Shown here piece after piece: positions 49,801 through 59,096 of a stretch of DNA of 64,000 bases. The stretch lies in assembly GCA_032718475.1 (NCBI GenBank), contig JAUCBJ010008568.1, positions 1 through 64,000 on the forward strand. Reading direction: 5' to 3'. The notes under the pieces are model-generated. The model saw only the letters and a program-made list of their open reading frames with translations. It ran no database searches and was not told the origin of the DNA. How positions within the stretch are numbered: position 1 is the first letter of the stretch; every line of letters starts with the position of its first letter. Position numbers and translations under genes: made by a program. The DNA is from Nemertoderma westbladi (Eukaryota > Xenacoelomorpha > Nemertodermatida > Nemertodermatidae).

Positions 49801-51666
49801 TAGAATGGTGAGTCACTTACACCAGAGTATACAACATATAGATAGAATGGTGAGTCACTTACACCAGAGTATACAACATATAGATAGAATGGTGAGTCAC
49901 TTACACCAGAGTATACAACATATAGATAGAATGGTGAGTCACTTACACCAGAGTATACAACATATAGATAGAATGGTGAGTCACTTACACCAGAGTATAC
50001 AACATATAGATAGAATGGTGAGTCACTTACACCAGAGTATACAACATATAGATAGAATGGTGAGTCACTTACACCAGAGTATACAACATATAGATAGAAT
50101 GGTGAGTCACTTACACCAGAGTATACAACATATAGATAGAATGGTGAGTCACTTACACCAGAGTATACAACATATAGATAGAATGGTGAGTCACTTACAC
50201 CAGAGTATACAACATATAGATAGAATGGTGAGTCACTTACACCAGAGTATACAACATATAGATAGAATGGTGAGTCACTTACACCAGAGTATACAACATA
50301 TAGATAGAATGGTGAGTCACTTACACCAGAGTATACAACATTTAGATAGAATGGTGAGTCACTTACACCAGAGTATACAACATATAGATAGAATGGTGAG
50401 TCACTTACACCAGAGTATACAACATATAGATAGAATGGTGAGTCACTTACACCAGAGTATACAACAAATAGATAGAATGGTGAGTCACTTACACCAGAGT
50501 ATACAACATTTAGATAGAATGGTGAGTCACTTACACCAGAGTATACAACATATAGATAGAATGGTGAGTCACTTACACCAGAGTATACAACATATAGATA
50601 GAATGGTGAGTCACTTACACCAGAGTATACAACAAATAGATAGAATGGTGAGTCACTTACACCAGAGTATACAACATATAGATAGAATGGTGAGTCACTT
50701 ACACCAGAGTATACAACATATAGATTTCCGCCTAGATTCCGGATTTAGTGCACCGGATACCCGACTGTCCGATCCGGCCGGATATGCGGCGGATTTTGGG
50801 CAAAATCTGCTATCCGGCCGGATAGTTGAAAAATCCGGCGATCCACCGTATAATTTGTATAGTCAATGTTTTGTATAACCTTTGTTATTAATACTCACTT
50901 TTTCTTTTAATAATTTTAATTTAATACTCAGCTGCCAAAAATATGTTCACGACAAGTTTACTGCATGTTCTGAAAGAGTCCAAAATCGAATCTGAATTAC
51001 TGGTATATAATATATTTTGATAAGATACTCAGATACTTCTGCTATCTGATAGCAGCTGTTAATACTACGCTGGATTTAAATGGCAATCCTCAAACGTCAC
51101 GTGAAGGTCTGGATCGAAAGGCAATTTTAAGAGTAAAAATATGTTAATATAAATATTTATTATTAATTCTTAGAGAATTATTACATTCTACTTTATACAA
51201 TATTATAAAAAGTTTTTCCTTCAATAGCGTTTATTTTTCGTTGCAATACAGTTTTAAGAGGTTTACTCGGCCCTCTACATTAGATTATCCAACCGAAGTA
51301 ACCAACTAATACTTTCCGTTCTCCCAGGGTATGGATCTGATTGAGCAACTGGATGCCGATGGCTTTTACGATTATCTAAAACAATACGCGAACACAATCT
51401 GTGGTCGCCATCCCATCTCGGTGCTGCTAAACGCTATACACGAGTTGAGTAACCACAACGGTCATTCGTGTATAACCCTTCGATTCCTTAAGTACAAACA
51501 GTCTAGCAGGTGTAAACACAACAGTGACAGTTCCGTGAGTTACGCTGCCGCCTCGCTGGTTGTCCGCCCGTTAAACAGCACGGTCCATAGAGGAGGCGGA
51601 GATGCATCAGCCAATCGCAGGTCGGAAGAGTCAACGACCAATCACGCTTCCGGATCACGTCGGTGA
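31793..51666 (+). CDS. MEMO1: MEMO1 (mediator of cell motility 1), five exons joined
   Basis: Join 31793-31868, 38416-38691, 39349-39457, 39692-39914 and 51328-51666: 1,023 nt, 340 aa. In mammals MEMO1 is a cytosolic protein in ErbB2-linked cell motility and metal homeostasis, with a fold like class III extradiol dioxygenases. Conserved blocks in order: [105 protein letters not shown] and [10 protein letters not shown]. The three residues that hold the metal in the human protein are all present as His58, His90 and Cys253, at a constant offset of nine. All four introns have GT-AG borders and matching phases. The N terminus is a few residues longer and the C terminus about 35 residues longer than in human. 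The introns are heavily invaded by repeats. Confidence 0.93.
32813..33409 (+). CDS. CR1-like LINE ORF1, partial
   Basis: Open frame ending TAA at 33407-33409. The recognisable part starts near 32960: [50 protein letters not shown], then a proline-rich end. The block of VSFSS, a hydrophobic heptad-like stretch, KVRPSLS and a basic helix resembles the nucleic-acid-binding C-terminal part of CR1-type ORF1 proteins. No ATG upstream in frame. The last 16 bases overlap the open frame of ORF2, with the heptamer GGGAAAC at 33397-33403 inside the overlap. Confidence 0.55.
   Translation, partial: VGPTFVCIAILDLIGLGRQVNNNNIRNGRPAGRPTGSGGTAHSSHRSIPRLLKVSFSSEHEAKLFREYFDSARKDQGDFEFSDLKVRPSLSLSTRKLVQERRKTIFQWNNSHNVGNVSDRTTSFSVRDNGDVWKFIKEVEGGTWKRDRSWHFNPASPNPTSLDQPSPTLPASMQPIIATPTPSLRAPVIPDTHSQGNC
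33394..36246 (+). CDS. CR1-like LINE ORF2: endonuclease and reverse transcriptase, intact
   Basis: Frame open from just after TAG (33391-33393) to TGA at 36244, about 950 codons. Endonuclease: [40 protein letters not shown] and TSDHATV. Reverse transcriptase: [71 protein letters not shown] and [10 protein letters not shown], followed by the thumb and a basic C-terminal region ending WNSLDA. All catalytic motifs are present, so it may still be active if transcribed in full. The first in-frame ATG is about 65 codons in, inside the endonuclease, so ORF2 must be started some other way: reinitiation, a non-ATG start, or frameshifting from ORF1. Confidence 0.85.
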   Translation, partial: SGKLLKGEDLTNKPSKAGLSNPWLKCACINARSLKNKLPEFENLCDALYDIVGVTETWLDATVTDAMLSRADKYKVYRNDRPSRGGGVALLIHNSIKCSRVLIPQIFNDVEIIAVDLLGNVPSRIVCVYRSTSLSPDQSDILYGCLSSLCDIDRPCVIMGDFNLPDFDWVELSHPDSQIYNSCSNFVLESGLSQLQLEPTRLDNVLDLVFCSEDLHVSCVSVIENFSTSDHATVCFNIISPHELIQRDCIGFHDFSNCDYNKFSSYLQNINWTIEFQLCNTIDDFWCKFTSILKVGIDNCVPFKSINPNKKAYPVYVKQLQNNKKKLWRRRHTVSGRAAYTKAAKAASQGAFRAACAKECKILSSGSPEAVFKYTNSRKRNKAGIAPLQYNGNTVVDDVTKANIFSMVLSQNFSEDNGSIPPFPRKVHSSAQLSDINFEPATILTMLRKLKGKTSRTPDDLPSILFSKLALFLAVPLSVIFNISFASNALPSVWRTALVIPLYKKGDPSDPYNYRPVSLTCIACKLMEMCIKVELTKYLLEHKLISKSQHGFLQRRSTCTQLLECITDWTQLLDNRKNIDIVYIDFAKAFDSVVHSKLLAKLSSYGICGNLLGWIGAFLANRTQRIVVGNCFSEICKVTSGTPQGSVLGPVLFLIFINDLPVLLDSVTVKLFADDVKLYSPVVANCSNANLISQSLNTLGNWAISWQLGVAAHKCSVIHIGITNPLLTYSLNDKPIKSVSHCKDLGITVCDNLKFDKYCREQVAKAYKISNMIFRCFYTNNEKALLLAYKAYVRPLLEYCTQVWSPFTMGSIDLIEGVQRYYTRRLYLRCNLGRTSYFERLKHFKLQPLEIRRIIYDQKMVFSILHGLIDLAFDDFFSYPVRSGLRGHNHKLLVNYSRLQISKFSFANRAIPIWNSLDATVVDSESLLSFSRKLLDVDLLHFCKFDRNLA
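36755..37684. other. MEMO1 intron 1 continuation, no gene
   Basis: AT-rich sequence right of the hAT target duplication. Nothing recognisable. Confidence 0.5.
37685..37962 (-). repeat. GC-rich repeat family, copy 2
   Basis: On the minus strand it carries TATTGAAAAGTTTTCC, TGCCGGGAGCTGGCGCAGAA, GCTACGCCGGG, CAATGAT, GATAGAGATGCTGCGCTC and TTTTTGCACTTGGGGCC. The shared blocks are in the same order as at 7.95-8.17 kb on the plus strand. Lies in MEMO1 intron 1. Confidence 0.65.
37963..38415. other. End of MEMO1 intron 1
   Basis: Contains repeated TCGTATCGTA, ATTCGTACG and CGAATCG words (38190-38310), likely a decayed transposon end, then the acceptor CCCATTAG of exon 2. Confidence 0.5.
38416..38691 (+). 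CDS. MEMO1: MEMO1 exon 2
   Basis: Starts after CCCATTAG. Encodes residues 26-117 with [12 protein letters not shown], the metal-ligand block [12 protein letters not shown] (His58) and [11 protein letters not shown] (His90). Ends GCCGAGG before GTTGGT. The spare G plus TT of exon 3 gives Val. Confidence 0.9.
38946..39080. repeat. Perfect 45-bp inverted repeat in MEMO1 intron 2
   Basis: Arms 38946-38990 and 39036-39080 are exact inverse copies (inner end GGATGATCCAACTC). The 45-bp centre includes GGTGGCGAATTCATT. This could be a small foldback transposon. In the intron RNA it would form a strong hairpin. Confidence 0.85.
39110..39275 (+). repeat. G-run repeat family B, copy 3
   Basis: Has GTTACAGTGACACGTTAT, CTAACCAAAACAAATAAAC, TTTTGCGTCTATTTTCCCC and TGGAGAGGAATG, ending in a C run (39257-39274). 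It corresponds to the second half of the 25.73-26.09 kb copy. It ends 74 bp before the acceptor of MEMO1 exon 3. Confidence 0.6.
39349..39457 (+). CDS. MEMO1: MEMO1 exon 3
   Basis: Starts after TATTTTAG. Encodes [15 protein letters not shown] and [20 protein letters not shown], the [11 protein letters not shown] block being a MEMO1 hallmark. Ends ATGGA before GTTAGT; GA plus G of exon 4 gives Glu. Confidence 0.9.
39692..39914 (+). CDS. MEMO1: MEMO1 exon 4, parent of the 42-bp array
   Basis: Starts after TTTTTACAG. Encodes [14 protein letters not shown] to [19 protein letters not shown] and finally [10 protein letters not shown]. Ends ATAGAATG before GTGAGT in phase 0. Its last 30 bases (39885-39914) are the first, slightly different copy of the tandem array that fills the start of the next intron. 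If the first donor is skipped, the frame stays open to a stop at 40869-40871, giving a protein without the Cys253 region. Confidence 0.92.
39885..50724 (+). repeat. 42-bp satellite made of the MEMO1 exon 4 splice-donor junction, about 258 copies
   Basis: Each unit is 30 bases coding [10 protein letters not shown] (ending ATAGAATG), the splice donor GTGAGT, and CACTTA. The first unit is the real exon end plus the real donor of MEMO1; it differs at a few third positions (AGCATC for AGTATA, TTA for ATA). 10,840 bases at 42 bp is about 258 copies. Left (39.9-45.3 kb) and right (50.34-50.72 kb) flanks hold variants: HLDRM copies, 40- and 41-bp units, altered donors (GTAAGT at 39957; GTTAGT, GTGACT, GAGAGT, GTGCGT, GTGAAA elsewhere). 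About 120 units between 45.31 and 50.34 kb look identical. Such a pure core with divergent edges is the pattern left by unequal crossing-over. The long frames on both strands follow from the period being divisible by three and are not separate genes. Confidence 0.97.
50725..51327. other. End of MEMO1 intron 4
   Basis: Right after the array, 50725-50850 is rich in CCGGAT and ATCCGGC words in both orientations (a hAT-like subterminal pattern with no partner end found). Then AT-rich sequence up to the acceptor TTCTCCCAG of exon 5. Confidence 0.5.
51328..51666 (+). CDS. MEMO1: MEMO1 exon 5 (terminal)
   Basis: Starts after GTTCTCCCAG, phase 0, with [17 protein letters not shown], which continues LDRM of exon 4 exactly as in other MEMO1 proteins. 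Contains NTICGRHP with the third metal ligand Cys253 and [12 protein letters not shown], where the human protein ends. An extra Ser/Arg-rich tail of about 35 residues follows to TGA. Confidence 0.92.
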   Translation, partial: GMDLIEQLDADGFYDYLKQYANTICGRHPISVLLNAIHELSNHNGHSCITLRFLKYKQSSRCKHNSDSSVSYAAASLVVRPLNSTVHRGGGDASANRRSEESTTNHASGSRR

Positions 51667-52273
51667 CGTCATCATATCTGTTCTACTTACTACTGCGAGG
51701 AACCTTGCTTTGTTATAGAAACGAACTGTCTGGTTGATTCTACTTATTGGGATAAATACATACGGACCATTCCCAACCCATATGTTCTCACGGTTACGTG
51801 TATTTTAATTATTCCTGTTACTTGTTTTAGAACTACTTATTCTATTGCCTAACACATGCCTAACTTATAAAAGAAAACCTGCCTAACTCTTCCTATTCGA
51901 AGAATTTGTCATTGTCTTTGTCTTCTCTGTCTTTGTCTTTTTGTTATTTTTTGTTACAAGTTTGTCGTCGATATTGTCACATATTGTGGTTATTATAAGA
52001 ATATTGATCTAAATAAATTTAATTTAATACAACGCAAATAAATTTATCTTCAATATTGTGATAACCCCCAACCCACATTAAGCTTCACCTTCAGCAAACA
52101 ATGCGGAAAAGCGAAAGGCGTTTGCTGCAATGGGATGCCTTTCGAATCTCCATATTTTATCAGTTGCTGTTACGGGGATGAAAATCTTCCATATGAAATT
52201 CTACGCCCTTGCGCCTTGTGACATACGCGTTCCCTTTCGTACGAAAATTTCTCACCCTAAACCAAAAGTACTC
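51667..52273 (+). other. MEMO1: MEMO1 3' untranslated region
   Basis: AT-rich with a CTTTGTCTTCTCTGTCTTTG stretch near 51910-51940. It ends close to the 37-bp array, and the short frame 52130-52321 runs into that array and is not credible. Confidence 0.5.
52012..52017 (+). terminator. Candidate MEMO1 polyadenylation signal
   Basis: AATAAA, 346 bases after the MEMO1 stop; a second AATAAA at 52037-52042. Either would end the transcript before the 37-bp array. Confidence 0.55.
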
Positions 52274-55200
52274 GATATAATTAAGGCAAGATTTGTTAAA
52301 CGCCTGCTAGGATATAATTAAGGCAAGATTTGTTAAACGCCTGCTAGGATATAATTAATACAAGATTTGTTAAACGCCTGCTAGGATATAATTAATGCAA
52401 GATTTGTTAAACGCCTGCTAGGATATAATTAAGGCAAGATTTGTTAAACGCCTGCTAGGATATAATTAATGCAAGATTTGTTAAACGCCTGCTAGGATAT
52501 AATTAATGCAAGATTTGTTAAACGCCTGCTAGGGTATAATTAATGCAAGATATGTTAAACGCCTGCTAGGATATAATTAAGGCAAGATTTGTTAAACGCC
52601 TGCTAGGATATAATTAATGCAAGATTTGTTAAACGCCTGCTAGGATATAATTAAGGCAAGATTTGTTAAACGCCTGCTAGGATATAATTAATGCAAGATT
52701 TGTTAAACGCCTGCTAGGATATAATTAATGCAAGATTTGTTAAACGCCTGCTAGGATATAATTAATGCAAGATTTGTTAAACGCCTGCTAGGATATAATT
52801 AAGGCAAGATTTGTTAAACGCCTGCTAGGATATAATTAATGCAAGATTTGTTAAACACCTGCTAGGATATAATTAATACAAGATTTGTTAAACGCCTGCT
52901 AGGATATAATTAATGCAAGATTTGTTAAACGCCTGCTAGGATATAATTAATGCAAGATTTGTTAAACGCCTGCTAGGATATAATTAATGCAAGATTTGTT
53001 AAACGCCTGCTAGGATATAATTAAGGCAAGATTTGTTAAACGCCTGCTAGGATATAATTAATGCAAGATTTGTTAAACGCCTGCTAGGATATAATTAATG
53101 CAAGATTTGTTAAACGCCTGCTAGGATATAATTAAGGCAAGATTTGTTAAACGCCTGCTAGGGTATAATTAATGCAAGATTTGTTAAACGCCTGCTAGGA
53201 TATAATTAATGCAAGATTTGTTAAACGCCTGCTAGGATATAATTAATGCAAGATTTGTTAAACGCCTGCTAGGATACAATTAAGGCAAGATTTGTTAAAC
53301 GCCTGCTAGGATATAATTAATGCAAGATTTGATAAACGCCTGCTAGGATATAATTAAGGCAAGATTTGTTAAACGCCTGCTAGGATATAATTAAGGCAAG
53401 ATTTGTTAAACGCCTGCTAGGATATAATTAATGCAAGATTTGTTAAACGCCTGCTAGGATATAATTAAGGCAAGATTTGTTAAACGCCTGCTAGGATATA
53501 ATTAATGCAAGATTTGTTAAACGCCTGCTAGGATATAATTAAGGCAAGATTTGTTAAACGCCTGCTAGGATATAATTAATGCAAGATTTGTTAAACGCCT
53601 GCTAGGATATAATTAAGGCAAGATTTGTTAAACGCCTGCTAGAGGATATAATTAAGGCAAGATTTTTAAACGCCTGCTAGGATATAATTAAGGCAAGATT
53701 TGTTAAACGCCTGCTAGGATATAATTAATGCAAGATTTGTTAAACGCCTGCTAGGATATAATTAAGGCAAGATTAGTTAAACGCCTGCTAGGATATAATT
53801 AATGCAAGATTTGTTAAACGCCTGCTAGGATATAATTAATGCAAGATTTGTTAAACGCCTGCTAGGATATAATTAATGCAAGATTTGTTAAACACCTGCT
53901 AGGATATAATTAATGCAAGATTTGTTAAACGCCTGCTAGGATATAATTAATGCAAGATTTGTTAAACGCCTGCTAGGATATAATTAATGCAAGATTTGTT
54001 AAACACCTGCTAGGATATAATTAATGCAAGATTTGTTAAACGCCTGCTAGGATATAATTAATGCAAGATTTGTTAAACACCTGCTAGGATATAATTAATG
54101 CAAGATTTGTTAAACGCCTGCTAGGATATAATTAATGCAAGATTTGTTAAACACCTGCTAGGATATAATTAATGCAAGATTTGTTAAACGCCTGCTAGGA
54201 TATAATTAAGGCAAGATTTGTTAACGCGCCTGCTAGGATATAATTAAGGCAAGATTTGTTAAACGCCTGCTAGGATATAATTAAGGCAAGATTTGTTAAA
54301 CGCCTGCTAGGATATAATTAAGGCAAGATTTGTTAAACGCCTGCTAGGATATAATTAATGCAAGATTTGTTAAACGCCTGCTAGGATATAATTAAGGCAA
54401 GATTTGTTAAACGCCTGCTAGGATATAATTAATGCAAGATTTGTTAAACGCCTGCTAGGATATAATTAATACAAGATTTGTTAAACGCCTGCTAGGATAT
54501 AATTAATGCAAGATTTGTTAAACGCCTGCTAGGATATAATTAATGCAAGATTTGTTAAACGCCTGCTAGGATATAATTAATGCAAGATTTGTTAAACGCC
54601 TGCTAGGTTATAATTAATGGAAGATTTGTTAAACGCCTGCTAGGATATAATTAATGCAAGATTTGTTAAACGCCTGCTAGGATATAATTAATGCAAGATT
54701 TGTTAAACGCCTGCTAGGATATAATTAATGCAAGATTTGTTAAACGCCTGCTAGGATATAATTAATGCAAGATTTGTTAAACGCCTGCTAGGATATAATT
54801 AATGCAAGATTTGTTAAACGCCTGCTAGGATATAATTAATGCAAGATTTGTTAAACGCCGGCTAGGATATAATTAAGGCAAGATTTGTTAAACGCCTGCT
54901 AGGATATAATTAAGGCAAGATTTGTTAAACGCCTGCTAGGATATAATTAATGCAAGATTTGTTAAACGCCTGCTAGGATATAATTAATGCAAGATTTGTT
55001 AAACGCCTGCTAGGATATAATTAATGCAAGATTTGTTAAACGCCTGCTAGGATATAATTAATGCAAGATTTGTTAAACGCCTGCTAGGATATAATTAAGG
55101 CAAGATTTGTTAAACGCCTGCTAGGGTATAATTAATGCAAGATTTGTTAAACGCCTGCTAGGATATAATTAATGCAAGATTTGTTAAACGCCTGCTAGGA

Positions 55201-58197
55201 TATAATTAATGCAAGATTTGTTAAACGCCTGCTAGGATATAATTAAGGCAAGATTTGTTAAACGCCTGCTAGGATATAATTAATGCAAGATTTGTTAAAC
55301 GCCTGCTAGGATATAATTAAGGCAAGATTTGTTAAACGCCTGCTAGGATATAATTAAGGCAAGATTTGTTAAACGCCTGCTAGGATATAATTAATGCAAG
55401 ATTTGTTAAACGCCTGCTGGGATATAATTAAGGCAAGATTTGTTAAACGCCTGCTAGGATATAATTAATGCAAGATTTGTTAAACACCTGCTAGGATATA
55501 ATTAATGCAAGATTTGTTAAACGCCTGCTAGGATATAATTAAGGCAAGATTTGTTAAACGCCTGCTAGAGGATATAATTAAGGCAAGATTTGTTAAACGC
55601 CTGCTAGGATATAATTAATGCAAGATTTGTTAAACGCCTGCTAGGATATAATTAATGCAAGATTTGTTAAACGCCTGCTAGGATATAATTAAGGCAAGAT
55701 TTGTTAAACGCCTGCTAGGATATAATTAAGGCAAGATTTGTTAAACGCCTGCTAGGATATAATTAAGGCAAGATTTGTTAAACGCCTGCTGGATATAATT
55801 AAGGCAAGATTTGTTAAACGCCTGCTAGGATATAATTAATGCAAGATTTGTTAAACGCCTGCTAGGATATAATTAAGGCAAGATTTGTTAAACGCCTGCT
55901 GGATATAATTAAGGCAAGATTTGTTAAACGCCTGCTAGGATATAATTAATGCAAGATTTGTTAAACACCTGCTAGGATATAATTAATGCAAGATTTGTTA
56001 AACGCCTGATAGGATATAATTAATGCAAGATTTGTTAAACGCCTGCTAGGATATAATTAATGCAAGATTTGTTAAACGCCTGCTAGGATATAATTAATGC
56101 AAGATTTGTTAAACGCCTGATAGGATATAATTAATGCAAGATTTGTTAAACGCCTGCTAGGATATAATTAATGCAAGATTTGTTAACGCGCCTGCTAGGA
56201 TATAATTAATGCAAGATTTGTTAAACGCCTGCTAGGATATAATTAATGCAAGATTTGTTAAACGCCTGCTAGGATATAATTAATGCAAGATTTGTTAAAC
56301 GCCTGCTAGGATATAATTAATGCAAGATTTGTTAAACGCCTGCTAGGATATAATTAATGCAAGATTTGTTAAACGCCTGCTAGGATATAATTAATACAAG
56401 ATTTGTTAAACGCCTGCTAGGATATAATTAATGCAAGATTTGTTAAACGCCTGCTAGGATATAATTAAGGCAAGATTTGTTAAACGCCTGCTAGGTTATA
56501 ATTAATGCAAGATTTGTTAAACGCCTGCTAGGATATAATTAATGCAAGATTTGTTAAACGCCTGCTAGGATATAATTAATGCAAGATTTGTTAAACGCCT
56601 GCTAGGATATAATTAATGCAAGATTTGTTAAACGCCTGCTAGGATATAATTAAGGCAAGATTTGTTAACGCGCCTGCTAGGATATAATTAAGGCAAGATT
56701 TGTTAAACGCCTGCTAGGATATAATTAAGGCAAGATTTGTTAAACGCCTGCTAGGATATAATTAAGGCAAGATTTGTTAAACGCCTGCTAGGATATAATT
56801 AAGGCAAGATTTGTTAAACGCCTGCTAGAGGATATAATTAAGGCAAGATTTGTTAAACGCCTGCTAGGATATAATTAATGCAAGATTTGTTAAACGCCTG
56901 CTAGGATATAATTAATACAAGATTTGTTAAACGCCTGCTAGGATATAATTAATGCAAGATTTGTTAAACGCCTGCTAGGATATAATTAAGGCAAGATTTG
57001 TTAAACGCCTGCTAGGATATAATTAAGGCAAGATTTGTTAAACGCCTGCTGGATATAATTAAGGCAAGATTTGTTAAACGCCTGCTAGGATATAATTAAT
57101 GCAAGATTTGTTAAACGCCTGCTAGGATATAATTAAGGCAAGATTTGTTAAACGCCTGCTGGATATAATTAAGGCAAGATTTGTTAAACGCCTGCTAGGA
57201 TATAATTAATGCAAGATTTGTTAAACACCTGCTAGGATATAATTAATGCAAGATTTGTTAAACGCCTGATAGGATATAATTAATGCAAGATTTGTTAAAC
57301 GCCTGCTAGGATATAATTAATGCAAGATTTGTTAAACGCCTGCTAGGATATAATTAATGCAAGATTTGTTAAACGCCTGATAGGATATAATTAATGCAAG
57401 ATTTGTTAAACGCCTGCTAGGATATAATTAATGCAAGATTTGTTAACGCGCCTGCTAGGATATAATTAATGCAAGATTTGTTAAACGCCTGCTAGGATAT
57501 AATTAATGCAAGATTTGTTAAACGCCTGCTAGGATATAATTAATGCAAGATTTGTTAAACGCCTGCTAGGATATAATTAATGCAAGATTTGTTAAACGCC
57601 TGCTAGGATATAATTAATGCAAGATTTGTTAAACGCCTGCTAGGATATAATTAATACAAGATTTGTTAAACGCCTGCTAGGATATAATTAATGCAAGATT
57701 TGTTAAACGCCTGCTAGGATATAATTAAGGCAAGATTTGTTAAACGCCTGCTAGGTTATAATTAATGCAAGATTTGTTAAACGCCTGCTAGGATATAATT
57801 AATGCAAGATTTGTTAAACGCCTGCTAGGATATAATTAATGCAAGATTTGTTAAACGCCTGCTAGGATATAATTAATGCAAGATTTGTTAAACGCCTGCT
57901 AGGATATAATTAATGCAAGATTTGTTAAACGCCTGCTAGGATATAATTAATGCAAGATTTGTTAAACGCCTGCTAGGATATAATTAAGGCAAGATTTGTT
58001 AAACTCCTGCTAGGATATAATTAAGGCAAGATTTGTTAAACGCCTGCTAGGATATAATTAATGCAAGATTTGTTAAACGCCTGCTAGGATATAATTAATG
58101 CAAGATTTGTTAAACGCCTGCTAGGATATAATTAATGCAAGATTTGTTAAACGCCTGCTATGATATAATTAATGCAAGATTTGTTAAACGCCTGCTA
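52274..58197. repeat. 37-bp satellite, about 160 copies
   Basis: The unit contains GCAAGATTTGTTAAACGCC followed by TGCTAGGATATAATTAAT. Units fall into variant classes at one spot (TTAATGC, TTAAGGC, TTAATAC) plus rarer changes (AAACACC, GTTAACGCGCC, CTGATAGG, a GAGG insertion, a short CTGGAT form). A block near 55.52-56.64 kb is repeated near 56.78-57.90 kb with a 1,260-bp offset and the same order of rare variants. No long frame in any phase. Confidence 0.97.
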
Positions 58198-58362
58198 AGA
58201 CTGTCAAAAACTGCCTCATCTACTGTACTATGGCTCTCAGAGCCGTAAATGAAAAAACATTCTGTGAAGACATTATTGATAAAACATAGAATGTTTTCAA
58301 ACTCGAAATAATTTAAGACTACAGACAATACAGGCGAGTGCGTGATGATACTTCTATAAACC

Positions 58363-58630
58363 AGGGCTTCTTAAATGGACCGGCGTTTATAAATTCGTCT
58401 TGGATAGGAGCTCTCCAACAGAACAGCCACACCATAACTAGAACTACGGCCCATGGTTGGCACTTCAAATTATGCTCAAACTCTGAACCATTCGACAGGG
58501 CTTCTTAAATGGACCGGCGTTTATAAATTCGTCTTGGATAGGAGCTCTCCAACAGAACAGCCACACCATAACTAGAACTACGGCCCATGGTTGGCACTTC
58601 AAATTATGCTCAAACTCTGAACCATTCGAC
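58363..58630. repeat. 134-bp tandem duplication
   Basis: Copies 58363-58496 and 58497-58630 both run from AGGGCTTCTTAAATGGACC to CTGAACCATTCGAC and look identical by eye. Recent duplication of otherwise unique sequence, with no frame or known motif. Confidence 0.93.
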
Positions 58631-58842
58631 GATCGATCGGATCAGTGTTTATGAAACTTTTGCGACAGCTCAGCCCATCACCTGTGCCACGTGCTAGACT
58701 GCCCCAACCGTCCCTCTTTAAAATCATTATCGAATTCTGTGAAATTTAAAGTCTATTTTAACGTTAAATTTTTAAACTATATTGTTTTAATTTAAATTTT
58801 ATTTATAACGATTAAACACTCATTCACCCCGATCATGGGGTG

Positions 58843-58880
58843 ATCACAATATATATTTGAAAAATATATATTATTGTGAT
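58843..58880. repeat. AT-rich hairpin
   Basis: ATCACAATATATATTT and AAATATATATTATTGTGAT are near-perfect inverse copies around GAAA. Preceded by a short GC palindrome region CACCCCGATCATGGGGTG. Function unknown. Confidence 0.6.
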
Positions 58881-59096
58881 AAAAAATGTATAAAGTTTCA
58901 CCCATCTCTTACCTGAAAAAATGCAGCTGTAAATTTAGAACGGATGAGTTATCCGACATAATATTTGACACCTCAAATTTTATGGAACTCTATTTCAATA
59001 TTAATATTAATATTGCTTTTCTTTTATTTTTTCATTCTTTGATTTATTTTGTAACAACTAGGGTATACTCTATAAGCCAGCCATATCGACTTATAC

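Larger units (their letters stand above)
58198..59096. other. Spacer between the 37-bp and 32-bp arrays
   Basis: Low-copy sequence holding the 134-bp duplication and a small hairpin. The 75-codon frame 58886-59113 runs into the 32-bp array and has no recognised domain. Confidence 0.5.

Noticed and set aside
44513..50878. A 2,121-codon open frame repeating [14 protein letters not shown]
   Set aside because: It is the 42-bp array read in the frame of the MEMO1 exon. It starts inside the array with no promoter or start context of its own and ends in unrelated sequence, so it is not a separate gene.
52130..52321. A 63-codon frame after MEMO1
   Set aside because: Its end lies in the 37-bp satellite and it has no family resemblance.
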